Part shown: positions 1 through 10,055 of the stretch, piece by piece | How positions within the stretch are numbered: position 1 is the stretch's first letter | Layout of the letters: every line of letters starts with the position of its first letter | Origin: Chara braunii | Taxonomy: Eukaryota > Streptophyta > Charophyceae > Charales > Characeae | Length of the DNA stretch: 34,963 nt | Assembly: GCA_003427395.1 (NCBI GenBank) | Contig: BFEA01001026.1 | Span: forward strand, 89,540 to 124,502 | Direction of reading: 5' to 3' | The notes under the pieces: model-generated | What the model was told of the DNA's origin: nothing | Seen by the model: only the letters and a program-made list of their open reading frames with translations | Database searches by the model: none | Made by a program: the position numbers and the translations under genes

Positions 1-79
1 GGAGGAGAGGAGAGGAGAGGAGAGGAGGGGAGAGGAGAGGAGAGGAGAGGAGCGAGGAGAGGAGGGGAGAGGAAGGGGG
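1..79. repeat. GGAGA/GGAGG purine microsatellite
   Basis: Almost pure GGAGAGGAGA-type tandem sequence at the left edge. A very similar tract in the same orientation lies at 10430-10485, on the other side of the two long minus-strand frames. Confidence 0.9.
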
Positions 80-846
80 TATTCCAGATGATATATGCAC
101 AGGAGGTCAAAAACTCAGAGCATATCAAATAAGGGGTCAGGACTTGAGCGGGTTGCGGATTTGCATTCGAACTGATGTCAACAGGTCTTCCTGATAAAGT
201 CTTATATGTAGCTCAGTAAATACTCCAAACTTGTGACTTTCTTACTCAGTTCCAAGTGCTTGTCGTATCAGAAACTTCAAGAGTTCTTCAAGCTACTACT
301 ACTATCTACTCTCTTAACTAGTGTCATGGTGCCGTTATTCCTGGTGGTTCTATCAAGAAATTAATCCAAATGAACTGTTGAATCTACATTCCATGTATTA
401 GAGTAGATTTTTATTTGCAAAAAACATTGTTGTCTTGCGATTGTTAGCGATTCCGCCTTGATGCGGGCGAGTTGCAGCTTGCAATCCGACCTGAGACCGG
501 GTCTTTGAGGGCGGAGAGACAGATGGCTTGCTAGACTGGCATTCGTGAGCGGTTTCACGATTTCCTGTTACTTTGAGTAGATCATCAAGGCCGAAAGGAA
601 AGCATTTTTTTGGTTTCGACCACTGTATTGCTTCTCTTCGACCCAGGGACAAGACTGGGTGAGACCAGCCTCTGCTCATGGCAGTGTATATCCACAACCA
701 TTAGTGCTATCTGTTTCCAAGGCTCAGGAACTAGACAGGTTTGTAAAAGACGTGGGACGAGTCTGAGGACAGGCTGTTTTGCTCTCGAAATGGTATGAAT
801 GCTGGAGGCAGTATGCTGACTATAGCCTATAACTGCATTTGTACCT
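80..846. other. No gene; probable 3' flank of the 767-codon frame
   Basis: I see no recognisable coding sequence. Read on the minus strand this is downstream of the stop at 847. The plus strand has TTTATT at 410-415, an AATAAA on the minus strand and a possible poly(A) signal about 430 bases after that stop. Small open frames here have no recognisable motifs. Confidence 0.4.
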
Positions 847-3150
847 CTAGCTAGTAGACAATGCGAGGCGCTCGCGGTCATACTCCTGTCTGAGATCTCT
901 TCTAGTGATCTTTGCTGTCACTGGGTCCTGAGTTTCTTGGACGACTTCTTCATTACCAAGGCAGCTTGAAGTAGACGGGGAGCCATCTGCACCGAAGCCT
1001 TGGAGAATATGACCAAAGGAACTGACGGGTCTCGCTGGCGTGTCCGGTGACGGCGAGCTCACATTGATTGCAAGATGAGGTCTGGAGCCGGGCCTGGACG
1101 AGCTTTCAGAGACATTGATTATCTGTGTGGCGAGGCGGGGTAGAGGGGCAGGGGAAGGGGTATTGTCTGCAGAGAGGCGTCTGATCAGCTGCTGCACAGG
1201 GGGGATCCAGGGGTTGGGTGTAAGTTGGGGCTGCCTGACAGAAGGGTGATTGGGGAAGGGGCTGCAGGCAATGGTGTCAGATGCGGTGTTGTGCTGCGTG
1301 GGCAGTGGTAGAATAGGTGGCAGTGGCTGATTTGAATGCAAGGCCGTTGTGATGAGTTGCTGCGCCTGTGCTCTGAGAGAGGTTCCAGAGGGATGTCTGT
1401 CATTGCTCCTAGGGACGCGTGCCCTCTTAGCTGTGTGTGCGCCTGAGTGCTTGCTTCTACGCCCGTTTCTGGGCCTTTTCTGCTTAGGCCTTTGCATGGC
1501 TGCATCTGCTGTGGCCAAAGCTGCAGGTGTAGTGTGTGCTAGCAGCGTGGCAGGGGGAGGAGAGTTGTGGTGCTGAGGAGGTGTAACGTGTGAGGCAGTG
1601 GGGGGTGTCGCATGTGTGCGGGACAGGGAGGCAGGAGCGGGGGAGACGTGGACTGGTGGAGGATGTGGTTGGGGAGCCAGGGGGGTGCTGTTGCTGGTGG
1701 TGTGGGCGTTGGGTGCGGGCATACTGCTGGGGGTTCGGAGGCTTACAGATGCAGGTGAGGGTGCGCTGTCTGGTTGCCGATTCGGTGTTGTGGCGAATGT
1801 GAGAGTTGTCTGCCTGCTTCTGCTGCGCTGAACCATGTCATTTGCCGGTGACCTTGCTCTGCGCCTTGAAGAGGGGGTCTTCGCTCTGTCGGCTTCCTCC
1901 GGGAGAAGGATGGCAGCAAACCTCTTGGCGAAAGGGACGTCTTTCAAGGAGGGATGCTCCAAAAGTTGCTCAGCCGTGCTCTTGGGGTTATCGATGAGCC
2001 TCTCCAGGATGCTGGTCATCATCTTCCTCATGTACAGGAAGGAGACCTGTGCCAGGACCGGCTGTCTCCATTCGGTTTCCAGTCGTTGCTGGAAGTCCAA
2101 CATCCTGGTGATGTCCGAAGGGGCATTCGGGTCGAAGAAGTCCAGATTGGCGATGTAATACCACACGAAGTGGTCGAACCATGTAATGCTCTTGCCGCAG
2201 TTCGTGGTGCAGGTGCATTTGAGGTATGGTCTGCCTGTGTTCCACATCTTCTTTACCTCCTCTAGTGTCGGTGGAACGCGCGGGAAACCTTTCTGCACTA
2301 GGACCTGCTTGGAGACCGGACACTTCGTCTTGTCTAGTATGGCTAAAAGAGGGAAGCCACCATCGAATGCAGGTCTGTTGTTTGGGAGAAGAAGTGCAAA
2401 ACTGTCTGCAGCTTCCTTGCAATTCTTCAGATCTTTGTCTGAGAGGTTTGCAAGGGCCTTGTAGGCCTCGACGGAGATAGGGGCAGTGTAATTGAAGTTG
2501 TCTAAGTGCCATAACTTATGCGAGACATGCTTACTCTGTCTCTCTATCCAAGCGCTAGAGACTAGTGGGAGAAAGTGGCTGTCCTGTGCAAGTTTATGCG
2601 TTTTGCCTGAGCTGTCAGCAGCGGTGGAGGCAGTAGCAAGGACGGCATTCAGTCTCTTTTCCTGCTGCTTTTCTAAGTAGTCTATTTCTGCTTGTGACAA
2701 GCCAATTCGCCTCCTCCTTTCCTGTCTCTTAACGTTTACTTGTTCCGATACGTCTATATCTCCGATGTTTGTGAGGTGGGCCGTACTGTAACCAAAATTC
2801 TCAAGAATGGTCTTTTCTCCATTAGCGATAATCTTGCTGATCTCCCTATTTTCTATTCTATTCCTAGAGACAATGATGGGGGCACTGTGAGCAAGCGCCT
2901 GGATCTTCCTCTCTAGGGTCTCTGGGGCGAACTCATAGATTCCGCTGATGACGGCCCAATCACTGAACGTGAGAGTATCTATGAGGTAAGGATCTTGTGT
3001 GGCCTCGTGGACCTTGAGGAGGACATCTTCGGGCAGAGACATCATCACCAGTTGCGAATGTGCAGTCGGCGGCTGGAGTGCAGCAAAGGGCGCGATGTTG
3101 GGGGCGAGCTCTGCATGCCATCCTCTGTTGATGTTTTCCTGATCCTGCAC
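847..3150 (-). CDS. Unknown 767-codon protein, retroelement-associated or host
   Basis: I do not recognise the family. The frame is open for 767 codons with no stop or N, far longer than chance. Residues 1-430 look globular: a charged helical stretch (about 140-170, KRQERRRRIG), then a compact Cys cluster KCTCTTNCGK (C312, C314, C318) followed by an aromatic run WFDHFVWYYIANLDFFD. Residues 430-767 are Pro/Ser/Thr-rich and look disordered, with a basic nuclear-localisation-like patch at about 556-580. The end is RRDLRQEYDRERLALSTS and a TAG stop. The nominal first codon is GTG. The first ATG pair is codons 36-37 (3040-3045), and the frame stays open upstream to about 3201. So either translation starts at codon 36 or this is a downstream exon; acceptor-like sites are listed separately. 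It lies downstream of the PLE-like RT on the same strand, about 4.9 kb away. An ORF1-like partner or an unrelated host gene are both possible. Confidence 0.75.
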   Translation of the reverse strand: MQDQENINRGWHAELAPNIAPFAALQPPTAHSQLVMMSLPEDVLLKVHEATQDPYLIDTLTFSDWAVISGIYEFAPETLERKIQALAHSAPIIVSRNRIENREISKIIANGEKTILENFGYSTAHLTNIGDIDVSEQVNVKRQERRRRIGLSQAEIDYLEKQQEKRLNAVLATASTAADSSGKTHKLAQDSHFLPLVSSAWIERQSKHVSHKLWHLDNFNYTAPISVEAYKALANLSDKDLKNCKEAADSFALLLPNNRPAFDGGFPLLAILDKTKCPVSKQVLVQKGFPRVPPTLEEVKKMWNTGRPYLKCTCTTNCGKSITWFDHFVWYYIANLDFFDPNAPSDITRMLDFQQRLETEWRQPVLAQVSFLYMRKMMTSILERLIDNPKSTAEQLLEHPSLKDVPFAKRFAAILLPEEADRAKTPSSRRRARSPANDMVQRSRSRQTTLTFATTPNRQPDSAPSPASVSLRTPSSMPAPNAHTTSNSTPLAPQPHPPPVHVSPAPASLSRTHATPPTASHVTPPQHHNSPPPATLLAHTTPAALATADAAMQRPKQKRPRNGRRSKHSGAHTAKRARVPRSNDRHPSGTSLRAQAQQLITTALHSNQPLPPILPLPTQHNTASDTIACSPFPNHPSVRQPQLTPNPWIPPVQQLIRRLSADNTPSPAPLPRLATQIINVSESSSRPGSRPHLAINVSSPSPDTPARPVSSFGHILQGFGADGSPSTSSCLGNEEVVQETQDPVTAKITRRDLRQEYDRERLALSTS

Positions 3151-3180
3151 ACGGTAGGGGTACGAGTTAATACAGACTAC
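3145..3180 (-). promoter_or_regulatory. Candidate 3' splice acceptors upstream of the 767-codon frame
   Basis: On the minus strand, CCTACCGTGTGCAG (AG at 3145-3146) and CCTTCCTCTCTTGTAG (AG at 3177-3178) both look like eukaryotic acceptors after pyrimidine-rich runs, just before the reading frame. Either would explain why the frame opens without ATG. No donor was assigned. Confidence 0.3.
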
Positions 3181-4184
3181 AAGAGAGGAAGGAGCATGTC
3201 AATAGAAAACAACTAAAGAGACCTGCGGGTGAGTGGGTAAGAGTTGCAGGGGCGTCTTCTGTTGGGGATTCCATGCGTACTTGTTTCGAGGATTCGTATA
3301 TTGGGGGGGAGAGAGAGCATGTCTAAAAGTGACAGGGTCAGGAGGCAGAATATATATTTTTTGGGGGGTTAGTTATATCTGTATGTAAGCTATCTTATGG
3401 AGCGGGAATTGCCAGTTTTCTATAGTCTTGAGAGAAAGCCGTGGTATGTGCTAGACACTAGACTAGTAGAAGAGGGGTTCTTTTATTTGGGGAGGATTCG
3501 TTATCTTTGTTCATGAGAACTGTGACAGCAAGAGGGGAGCTATTGTTCTGCTGTGTTGCACAGTTGTAGGGAGTGGGAAGACTTCTGTCCGAAATCATCA
3601 GTTTAGAACAAGGGTGGGGGCAGTAGTCAGGGCGTTCTGTTTTGGGTGTTCGATGCAAGAGCTGTTTATTGTCTTAGTTGTTGAGGGGGGTGAGAGAAGA
3701 GTGTGTCAAACAAGGTTAAACTGAAATTATAATGCTGAAAAAGGATTATCTCTTGACAGGAGAATGAAAAATAGGGGTGCTTTCTGTGCGGCTATTTTAT
3801 TCAATATTTGGTTGTGAAGGGGTGTATAGCTAGGTATAGGGAGAGGGGCGACAAAAAGTGAGGTTTTTGGGTGAGGATAGTAAGAATTGGGTAATTGGGT
3901 AGAACCGGATGGTGAATAGTATCGTTTAGAAAAACGCTTAGCCTGAGGCTATTGTGGTAGTGTTTGAGCCACTATGATATGGGGGTATGTAGTGAAAAGT
4001 AAGAGCGGGGGGTTTATTTCGTGTAAATTCTGAAGGGTTGGGGTGTTGTCCTCTTGGACAGGGGTGGCAGTGCCGTGGCGAGTATGTGCGAGTCGAGTGG
4101 GTGTACCAATTTGAGAGGTAGGGGGTACTAATACTTGGGCATATAGGGTCTGAGGACGTTGTCAGGGTGCAGACTTTCTTGTGT
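3181..4184. other. No gene seen; G-rich, C-poor DNA
   Basis: Plus strand is rich in G and T/A with few C. Only short frames without recognisable motifs occur. Confidence 0.5.
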
Positions 4185-4217
4185 GGGGGGAGGGGGGAGG
4201 GGGGAGGGGGGAGGGGT
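4185..4217. repeat. GGGGGAG tandem repeat
   Basis: About four copies of a 7-base G-rich unit in a row. The four or more G runs on the plus strand could form a G-quadruplex. Confidence 0.85.
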
Positions 4218-4263
4218 GGGTTGTGGGAGAAGAAGAATTTCGCTGACCTGGGGGACAGTGTCT

Positions 4264-5054
4264 GGGAATTGAATGGCCATCTGCAGAGTGAAACGTTCGA
4301 TGACACCCTACATTGACGATAGTGAAGGGTTAGAGTCAAGTTTTAATCGACTGTTGTATTTCATTTATGTTCATTCTCTTTCTGTTATCCGTGTTTGAAT
4401 GGTGATTTCTTTTTTCTAAGAAGGGACTTTTAAAATCTATGTACATATACATTTGTACCTACTCTGGGGAAAGTTGGTATGATCCTATACCGAGGCAGTC
4501 GACGAGGTGCGGGTTGGTTGGTTTGGTTGGAGGTGGAGTACAGGTGAGTGTGAGGGGTGAGTTACTGTTGAAGAAAGCAACAGTATCGTCGGGGTGTGAT
4601 AGACTGTGTTATACTACGCGGTACGGTCATGGCAATGGTGACAAATGTGTTTGTGCGAAGACTGTGGAAGAGTGCTTGCACAGGCTGTACATCTGGGAGT
4701 TGAATGGCCATCTGCAGAGCGAAACGTTCGATGACACCCTACATTGACAACAGTGAAGGGTTAGACCCGTGTTCGAATGGACCTTTTAAAATCTATATAC
4801 ATATACAATTGTACCTACTCGGGGGAAAGTTGGTATGATCCTATACCGAGGCAGTTGACCAGGTGCGGGTTGGTTGGTTTGGTTTGGAGGCGGAGTAAAG
4901 GTGAGTGTGAGGGGTGAGTTACTGTTTGAAGAAAGCGACAGTATCGTTGGGGTGTGATAGACTGTGTTATATTACGTGGTACGGCCATGGCAATGGCGAC
5001 AAATGTGTTTGTGCGAAGATTGTGGAAGAGTGCTTGCACAGGCTGTACATCTGG
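4264..5054. repeat. Two-copy direct tandem duplication (431 and 360 bp)
   Basis: Unit 1 is 4264-4694 and unit 2 is 4695-5054. They share, in order, TGAATGGCCATCTGCAGAG, AACGTTCGATGACACCCTAC, GGTATGATCCTATACCGAGG and a common end CACAGGCTGTACATCTGG. Most of the length difference is one internal deletion of about 70 bp in unit 2 (the stretch present around 4330-4425 of unit 1). Differences are mostly single substitutions. Confidence 0.92.
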
Positions 5055-5280
5055 CTTGTCGAGGGGCAAAGTTTTTTGGTGAGTGGTGAGAGTGTTTCTT
5101 ACAAAAAGACGATTATAACGAGGGGATTGCATGAGGAAGTACTACGTGAAGACGTATCAGATCTAGGCAAGTTATGGTTTTCAGGCATTCGTACTAACGT
5201 GTAGGAGACAGTTAACATAAGAATTCTATGTCTGTAACTTTACAAAAGGAGACAGCAACCATGTAGGTATGAAGTTTCGA

Positions 5281-5445
5281 GAAAAAAAAAGGGGGGTCCG
5301 GGGAAGTGAGGAAGCTTAAGAGTTTGGACCTGCGGGGTATTACGTGAGCAGAATGCTATTGGCGGTAGTATTTGCACAGGGAGTCGTATATGGTTATGAG
5401 AGAGGGAAGGGGAAGGGGGTAGGGGGATCGAGAAGGGGAGTGAGT
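5281..5445. repeat. Diverged direct repeat, copy 1
   Basis: Starts in a purine run, then TCCGGGGAAGTGAGGA, AGAGTTTGG and CAGGGAGTCGTATA in that order. The same landmarks in the same spacing recur at 5818-5965. It ends in a GGGAAGGGG run. Confidence 0.65.
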
Positions 5446-5639
5446 CTTTCGATAAAAAAATTAATTACGTATGAAGGAAGATTTTGAAAGCTACAAGTTA
5501 TGTCATTTGCAGAGGACTAATAGTTGTGCCAATGAGGTTGATATAACGTCTGCCACCAAGTTGTTACGTAGGATATTGTCAAGTCCATAAACCTTGTGAG
5601 TCCGACTAGTGGTAGGCGTAGTTGGTGCGTTCTATTGTA

Positions 5640-5735
5640 AAGGTGGTAAAGGGAGGGGGGGGAAGGAGAGAGAGAGAGAGACGGTCGGAGCATGAGGTCG
5701 AGGGGGGAGAGGGAGAAAGGTGGTAAAGGAGGGGT
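5640..5735. repeat. GGGA/GA-rich simple sequence
   Basis: Includes a perfect GA dinucleotide run near 5667-5681 flanked by GGGGGG and GGGGAGAGGGAG runs, between the two diverged repeats. Confidence 0.7.
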
Positions 5736-5817
5736 ATTTGCGGTGGTGGTATGTTTGGCTGATTGAGGGCATATCTTACGGCGGGTGAGGGTATTTCCAT
5801 CTAGCGGATGAGTAGAG

Positions 5818-5965
5818 AGAGAGGGGGGGACGTCCGGGGAAGTGATGACGTGTACGAGTTTGGGTTAGTGGGGCGTTCGGTAAGTGGGTGCGAATTCCAG
5901 GTATTGAATGAAGTATTCGGTCAGGGAGTCGTGTATCTTGTCGACGAATAAAAGGGGGGGAGGGG
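5818..5965. repeat. Diverged direct repeat, copy 2
   Basis: Matches 5281-5445: GGGGGGACGTCCGGGGAAGT, CGAGTTTGG, CAGGGAGTCGTGTAT and a closing GGGGGGGAGGGG run, offset about 535 bp from copy 1. Confidence 0.65.
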
Positions 5966-7858
5966 AGGATAACAGGTACAAACTAACACACAGTGTCACG
6001 CAGAAGGTGACGAAAATCATTTAAGGATGCACTTCTCTTTAGTGAAGTATTCATGGTCGCGCAGGAGCGGTGGGTAGGATTAATCCGAAACTATTAGTCC
6101 AGGGGGGATAAGGAGTCTTGCTGCTAAGGTCACGTCTAATGAATAGTCGGTGCGGTTGGTATGTGGTATGTATTAACATCGATCATCATATGTATGTCAT
6201 ACGTCGAATATAGTCAGCCGTGAAGTGTGTAGTTACATGTGCCAGGAGTGGAAGAGTTGAAACGAGGGGGAAGGAGAAGAGGAGAGTAGGCAGGAGGAAG
6301 GAGAGGTGGCTCCATCACCCAACGAACCAATTTCCGTCTGGGGAGGAGGGGGGTAGGCGCGTCCCCTTAAGCGCTTTTCGCCATCCGCGCCATTGGATGG
6401 CTCATCAGAGGGTAGGTGGACATGAAGTCCTTACTCTGGAGAGAGGAGAGGAAATTGGGAGAGAGAGGGGGGAGAGAGAGGGGGAGTGAGGAGGAGGGGA
6501 AGGGAGGTGAGTAGATGGGAGTTGGGAAGCAAGAGGGNGGAACGCAGGTGTTCCAGGGAGGAAGAGGTGATGGGTGGGGGAGGTATCAGGGGGGGAGAAG
6601 GAGGGAATGAAGTTTGTGGGAGGGGAAGGGGAGCGGAAAAAAGTGAACGCAGGTTTCGTCGAGGAGGGTGTTTGAGGAGGGGGGAGGGGGGAGGGGGGAG
6701 CTTACCACGTGAGCGTTTATGTCCGCATCGGAGAAGATCTCATCTGCGGCTCCTGCCATCTCTGCAGAGTTCCGGGAGACTGTGTGCCTGTCTGTAGGAA
6801 GACGCAGAACGTTTTACTGCTGGGCAGAGCAAGAGGGAGGAAGTGTTGAGGAGGTTGGCTTTGTTGTCGGCTATGGAGGAGCAGTGCCGTGCCGTGGAGG
6901 AAATCGTGGCGCTCGGGAGGAGTGCTTGCAGCGAACTGAGATGAACAGTAGTGGGGAGGAGGTAGAAGATATAGTCAGTGCGGGTGGGAGATGGGGGATT
7001 TCTTGTGATGGGGAAGTCGAGTGAGTGCGGGGGGGGGGAAAGGAGAGTTGGGCGGGGAGATCTTTCCTAGTTCGGGCCATGTTTGCACGCAGGTGGGGGA
7101 AAGGGTGGGGGTTGGAAGTGGCAGTGCCGGGGGTGTGTGTGAGGAAGTGGGGTGTTTCTTCTGGGGGAGTGGGGGGGCNTTTGCAGTCCGTCGTCGAAGT
7201 GNAATAGTTGCGATGTCGAGAGACGTACGCACATGCGTGGGTTCGTCGCGTTGGGTTCTCGGCGACGTGTTGTTTGGCAGGAGGTGGTGTCCNTTCACAT
7301 GGTCGTTCGTGTCCTGTAGAGCGGATATGGCGGCTGTGTGTTTTTGTTTTTGTGTTGGCTTCACGAGCTTGAAGCGGCAGGGGTGTTTTTGTCCCTTGTG
7401 TACTGCAGGTGCTGGTGTGCCGGGGTGGGTGTCGCGTGCGGGTTTTGTCTTGTTGTCATCGGGGCCAGACCGAGGAGGCGTTTTCTCGTTTGGCCGTGTC
7501 GAGATGCGCTGCATCTATTTTGGAGGGGGGGGGGGTTGTAAGTGCAGGTGTCGGGTGCTCTGAGGAATGCAGTGCGTAGCAAGAGGTATTCCTTGGGTTA
7601 ATTATGTGCAGGGGTACTTGGGTTTTTTTNGGAGGGGGTTAGTTTTCAAGGCTGGGTTACAAACCAGCAGACCGTATGGGGGGGGGNTTCGTGTTGGGTA
7701 TCTTCAAAGTTTATTCCATTCTCTTAGTGAAGATTTATTATTTTTTAGTTTTTAATAATTCTTGCATCTATTCTTATATATGTTTTCTGCACTTTCTGGC
7801 CCCCCTTTTTTTTATAAAAAAGAAGAGTTTTTCGTTCTTTATATTGTCTTCTATGGTT

Positions 7859-7862
<4 letters not shown>
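5966..7862. other. No gene seen; purine-rich and poorly resolved DNA
   Basis: Strongly G/A-rich on the plus strand, with GGGGGAG runs near 6675-6701 and several isolated N bases (6538, 7179, 7202, 7293, 7630, 7687). Open frames on both strands are composition-driven and have no recognisable domain. From about 7730 the sequence becomes T-rich, ending in a poly(T)/AAAAAAG stretch before the TG microsatellite. Confidence 0.5.

Positions 7863-7930
<68 letters not shown>
7863..7930. repeat. (TG)n microsatellite, 34 units
   Basis: Uninterrupted TG dinucleotide run of 68 bp. It lies about 130 bp past the 3' end of the minus-strand RT frame, so in the element's orientation it is (CA)n. Confidence 0.97.
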
Positions 7931-7936
<6 letters not shown>

Positions 7937-7973
7937 CCTCAATCCCTCGAAATGGGGAGCCTGGAGGGGGCGT

Positions 7974-8023
7974 GGTTCGGATGACGAACCAGCCCCCTTT
8001 CAGGGTTGTCCGCCATCCGAACC
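7974..8023 (-). other. Hairpin in the 3' flank of the RT element
   Basis: GGTTCGGATG (7974-7983) pairs perfectly with CATCCGAACC (8014-8023). Inside, GACGAACC can pair with GGGTTGTC with one bulge, giving a stem of about 17 bp and a loop of about 12. Placed just past the RT stop it may be a 3' UTR structure of the element. No hammerhead core (CTGATGA...GAAA) is seen. Confidence 0.6.
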
Positions 8024-8057
8024 AAACCAAAATGGGTTTTTGGTTTACACACACATA

Positions 8058-10055
8058 CTACACTTGGTTAGTTAGCAGATTTAGAACCAGACCGGGGTTA
8101 CAGCGAAAGGGCTGGTATTGCCCGGGGTTTTTTAGGATGGATTTGACAATATTCAGGCATCTGTGAGCGCTGAATCCATTGTTAACCATGGTCTGTACAG
8201 TGTTGCGGATGTCAGTCACAGCATCTTCCTGTTCTGTTGTGATAGTCATTATATTTATAATCTGTGGTATAAGGATTTTGAGTGACTGGTTGACCGGTCT
8301 GTTGGAGTGGTACTTGATGAAGCGGGTGATTGGAAAGTCAAGTTCCTCCCTTTTGTCAAACTTTGTGGTTTTGTATGTGCCCTGTTGGTGATTCATGATT
8401 TCGATGGTTGCATTGAGGAAGTTGGCTTTTATGCCCATTCGTTCATTATCTGAGGAGGCATGCACTGTGGTCTGTTCAACAAGGGTGACGTATTCCAGTG
8501 GGTAGAGAAAATATTTGCTATTCCTATTATTGACTGCAGGATTCAAGAAATCTACTATTCTGGGGTTGTTTATTGAATTGAGGTCATCAAAGTATCTGAA
8601 CGTATGCTGGAATAGGGGAAGTAGGTGTCTGTTAGGGCGTTGCTTGAGTTTTCTCATGAATTTGTATTCGAAATGAAAAAAGTAAATGTTGCACCAGATT
8701 GGGGAACAACTGAGCCCCATAGGTATTCCTAACACCTGCCGCCAAATAAGCCCTCCTAGCGAGGTAAAGGCATTGTTGATTAGCCAATTGTTCATGATTG
8801 TGATGAGTTTGGGAGAAAGGGTGACTTGGTCAGGGGAAGGAGTAGCAGTCCATTCCGTGAAAACTTTGATTTCTTTTTCCGTTTCACGGATTTTACATGT
8901 TAGCCTTGCATTCCTACCTAATGTTTTTCTTGCCTGTCCAAAGGCTAAGTCAATAAAAAATCTAACAGTGCTGGGGAGCCCATCTGGTGTGTTATCTGTT
9001 GGGATGGTCTCATAGCAGCGAGTGATGTCTGCTGAGAACAGTGTGTGTATCTGGGGGGGAAGGTTATAAACATAGTCGGAGACCGAGTCTACGATCCACC
9101 AAAAAGGAACTCTGCAGCCAGTTTCTTCCTCGGTCCTTTCTGTGAGGTGGCCACAGTGCTTTTTCACCATCTCGGAAAGTGTTTTTAGGGCGGAAGCGCA
9201 GATGTCCGCAAGGGGGGGGAAAATGACGTTGGCAGCATTTGTCAGCCACCGGAAGGAGTTTTTGTGTTTTTTGTAGATAGCCATAAGGTAAGGAAGATTT
9301 TTGTTTTGGATAGGGCAGACGAGGAAGTTAGTGGTGATCTGATAGTCGAGGTGATTTACCAGGTCAAAGGCAGTGGTATCGCAGGGTGTGAAATCATTCC
9401 CTGTAAGTCTTTGGAGTGCGAGGAACCTGATATAGTTGATGCAGGTGATAGACGGGGTGTTTGGTGCTTTATCTGTACCAGAAACATAGAAGTGCTCTGT
9501 CAGGAATTCTATTTCTTTTTGCAGGGCGTGGTTGTTTCCAGGGAAGGACCGGAGATCGTGTGAGGCGGTGCGTCTGATGAGGGTGTTGAGATGTGTGTGG
9601 GAGACCTCTCTCAGTTCTTGAGTGATGTGACACCCGTCTTGGCAGAGGTAATCCAAGGTGAGGGAGAGTGTCTTGGTCATTTCATTTAGGACATCTGTGA
9701 CTTTGTACGTCCTGAGGGGGATGTGATTCATTCCCATTGTAAGTTGCTTCCTGAGCACAGGGTTTCTGACAATGTTGAGGTCCAGAGTGACGACGTGTGG
9801 TGGTAAATTACCGTCGAAACTGTGTTGGGCGTAAGAGGAGAACCTGTCTTGTTGACAAAAACATCGTGGTGGTTGTCCTTCATACCATGAGAGGAGGTCG
9901 AAGTCTTGAAAAACTGCAGAGGGTTTATAGAGTTTCTGAGAGATGTGTGCATCATAGGTCCATCCAAAGGTGAAAGAGTCCAGGAGGGTTTCAATGTCAG
10001 GGAGGTATTTTCTTAGAACTTCTGAGATGATTTTTTTTGGCTTAAACCTTTTCAA
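8058..10055 (-). CDS. Penelope-like element reverse transcriptase with CxC motif
   Basis: RNA-dependent DNA polymerase of a retroelement. Visible in order: CFC (C65, C67); HVVTLDLNIV at 87-96; a fingers block YLMAIYKKHK at 256-265 resembling the PLE LPKIHK block; motif A FSADITRCYETIP with D343; motif B GIPMGLSCSPIW from 443; motif C FRYFDDL at 486-492 with D490 and D491; and KANFLNATI at 543-551, like the PLE FLD block. All three catalytic aspartates are present and the 665-codon frame is unbroken. About 95 residues separate motifs A and B, where telomerases and N-terminal-endonuclease PLEs carry the insertion-in-fingers domain. The CxC plus GDL/LDL-type block resembles the linker of Naiad/Chlamys PLEs. 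No GIY-YIG endonuclease is seen. The nominal start is TTG, the frame is open to a TGA near 10085, and the first ATG (codon 108) would lose the CxC domain. So the 5' part is missing, spliced or frameshifted. Confidence 0.85.
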   Translation of the reverse strand: MKRFKPKKIISEVLRKYLPDIETLLDSFTFGWTYDAHISQKLYKPSAVFQDFDLLSWYEGQPPRCFCQQDRFSSYAQHSFDGNLPPHVVTLDLNIVRNPVLRKQLTMGMNHIPLRTYKVTDVLNEMTKTLSLTLDYLCQDGCHITQELREVSHTHLNTLIRRTASHDLRSFPGNNHALQKEIEFLTEHFYVSGTDKAPNTPSITCINYIRFLALQRLTGNDFTPCDTTAFDLVNHLDYQITTNFLVCPIQNKNLPYLMAIYKKHKNSFRWLTNAANVIFPPLADICASALKTLSEMVKKHCGHLTERTEEETGCRVPFWWIVDSVSDYVYNLPPQIHTLFSADITRCYETIPTDNTPDGLPSTVRFFIDLAFGQARKTLGRNARLTCKIRETEKEIKVFTEWTATPSPDQVTLSPKLITIMNNWLINNAFTSLGGLIWRQVLGIPMGLSCSPIWCNIYFFHFEYKFMRKLKQRPNRHLLPLFQHTFRYFDDLNSINNPRIVDFLNPAVNNRNSKYFLYPLEYVTLVEQTTVHASSDNERMGIKANFLNATIEIMNHQQGTYKTTKFDKREELDFPITRFIKYHSNRPVNQSLKILIPQIINIMTITTEQEDAVTDIRNTVQTMVNNGFSAHRCLNIVKSILKNPGQYQPFRCNPGLVLNLLTNQV

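Noticed and set aside
7940-8040. Hammerhead ribozyme in the PLE 3' flank
   Set aside because: The hairpin exists, but the conserved CTGATGA and GAAA core elements are not present on either strand.
7676-8166. Several open frames on both strands with Cys-Val or His-Thr runs
   Set aside because: They are translations of the (TG)n microsatellite.
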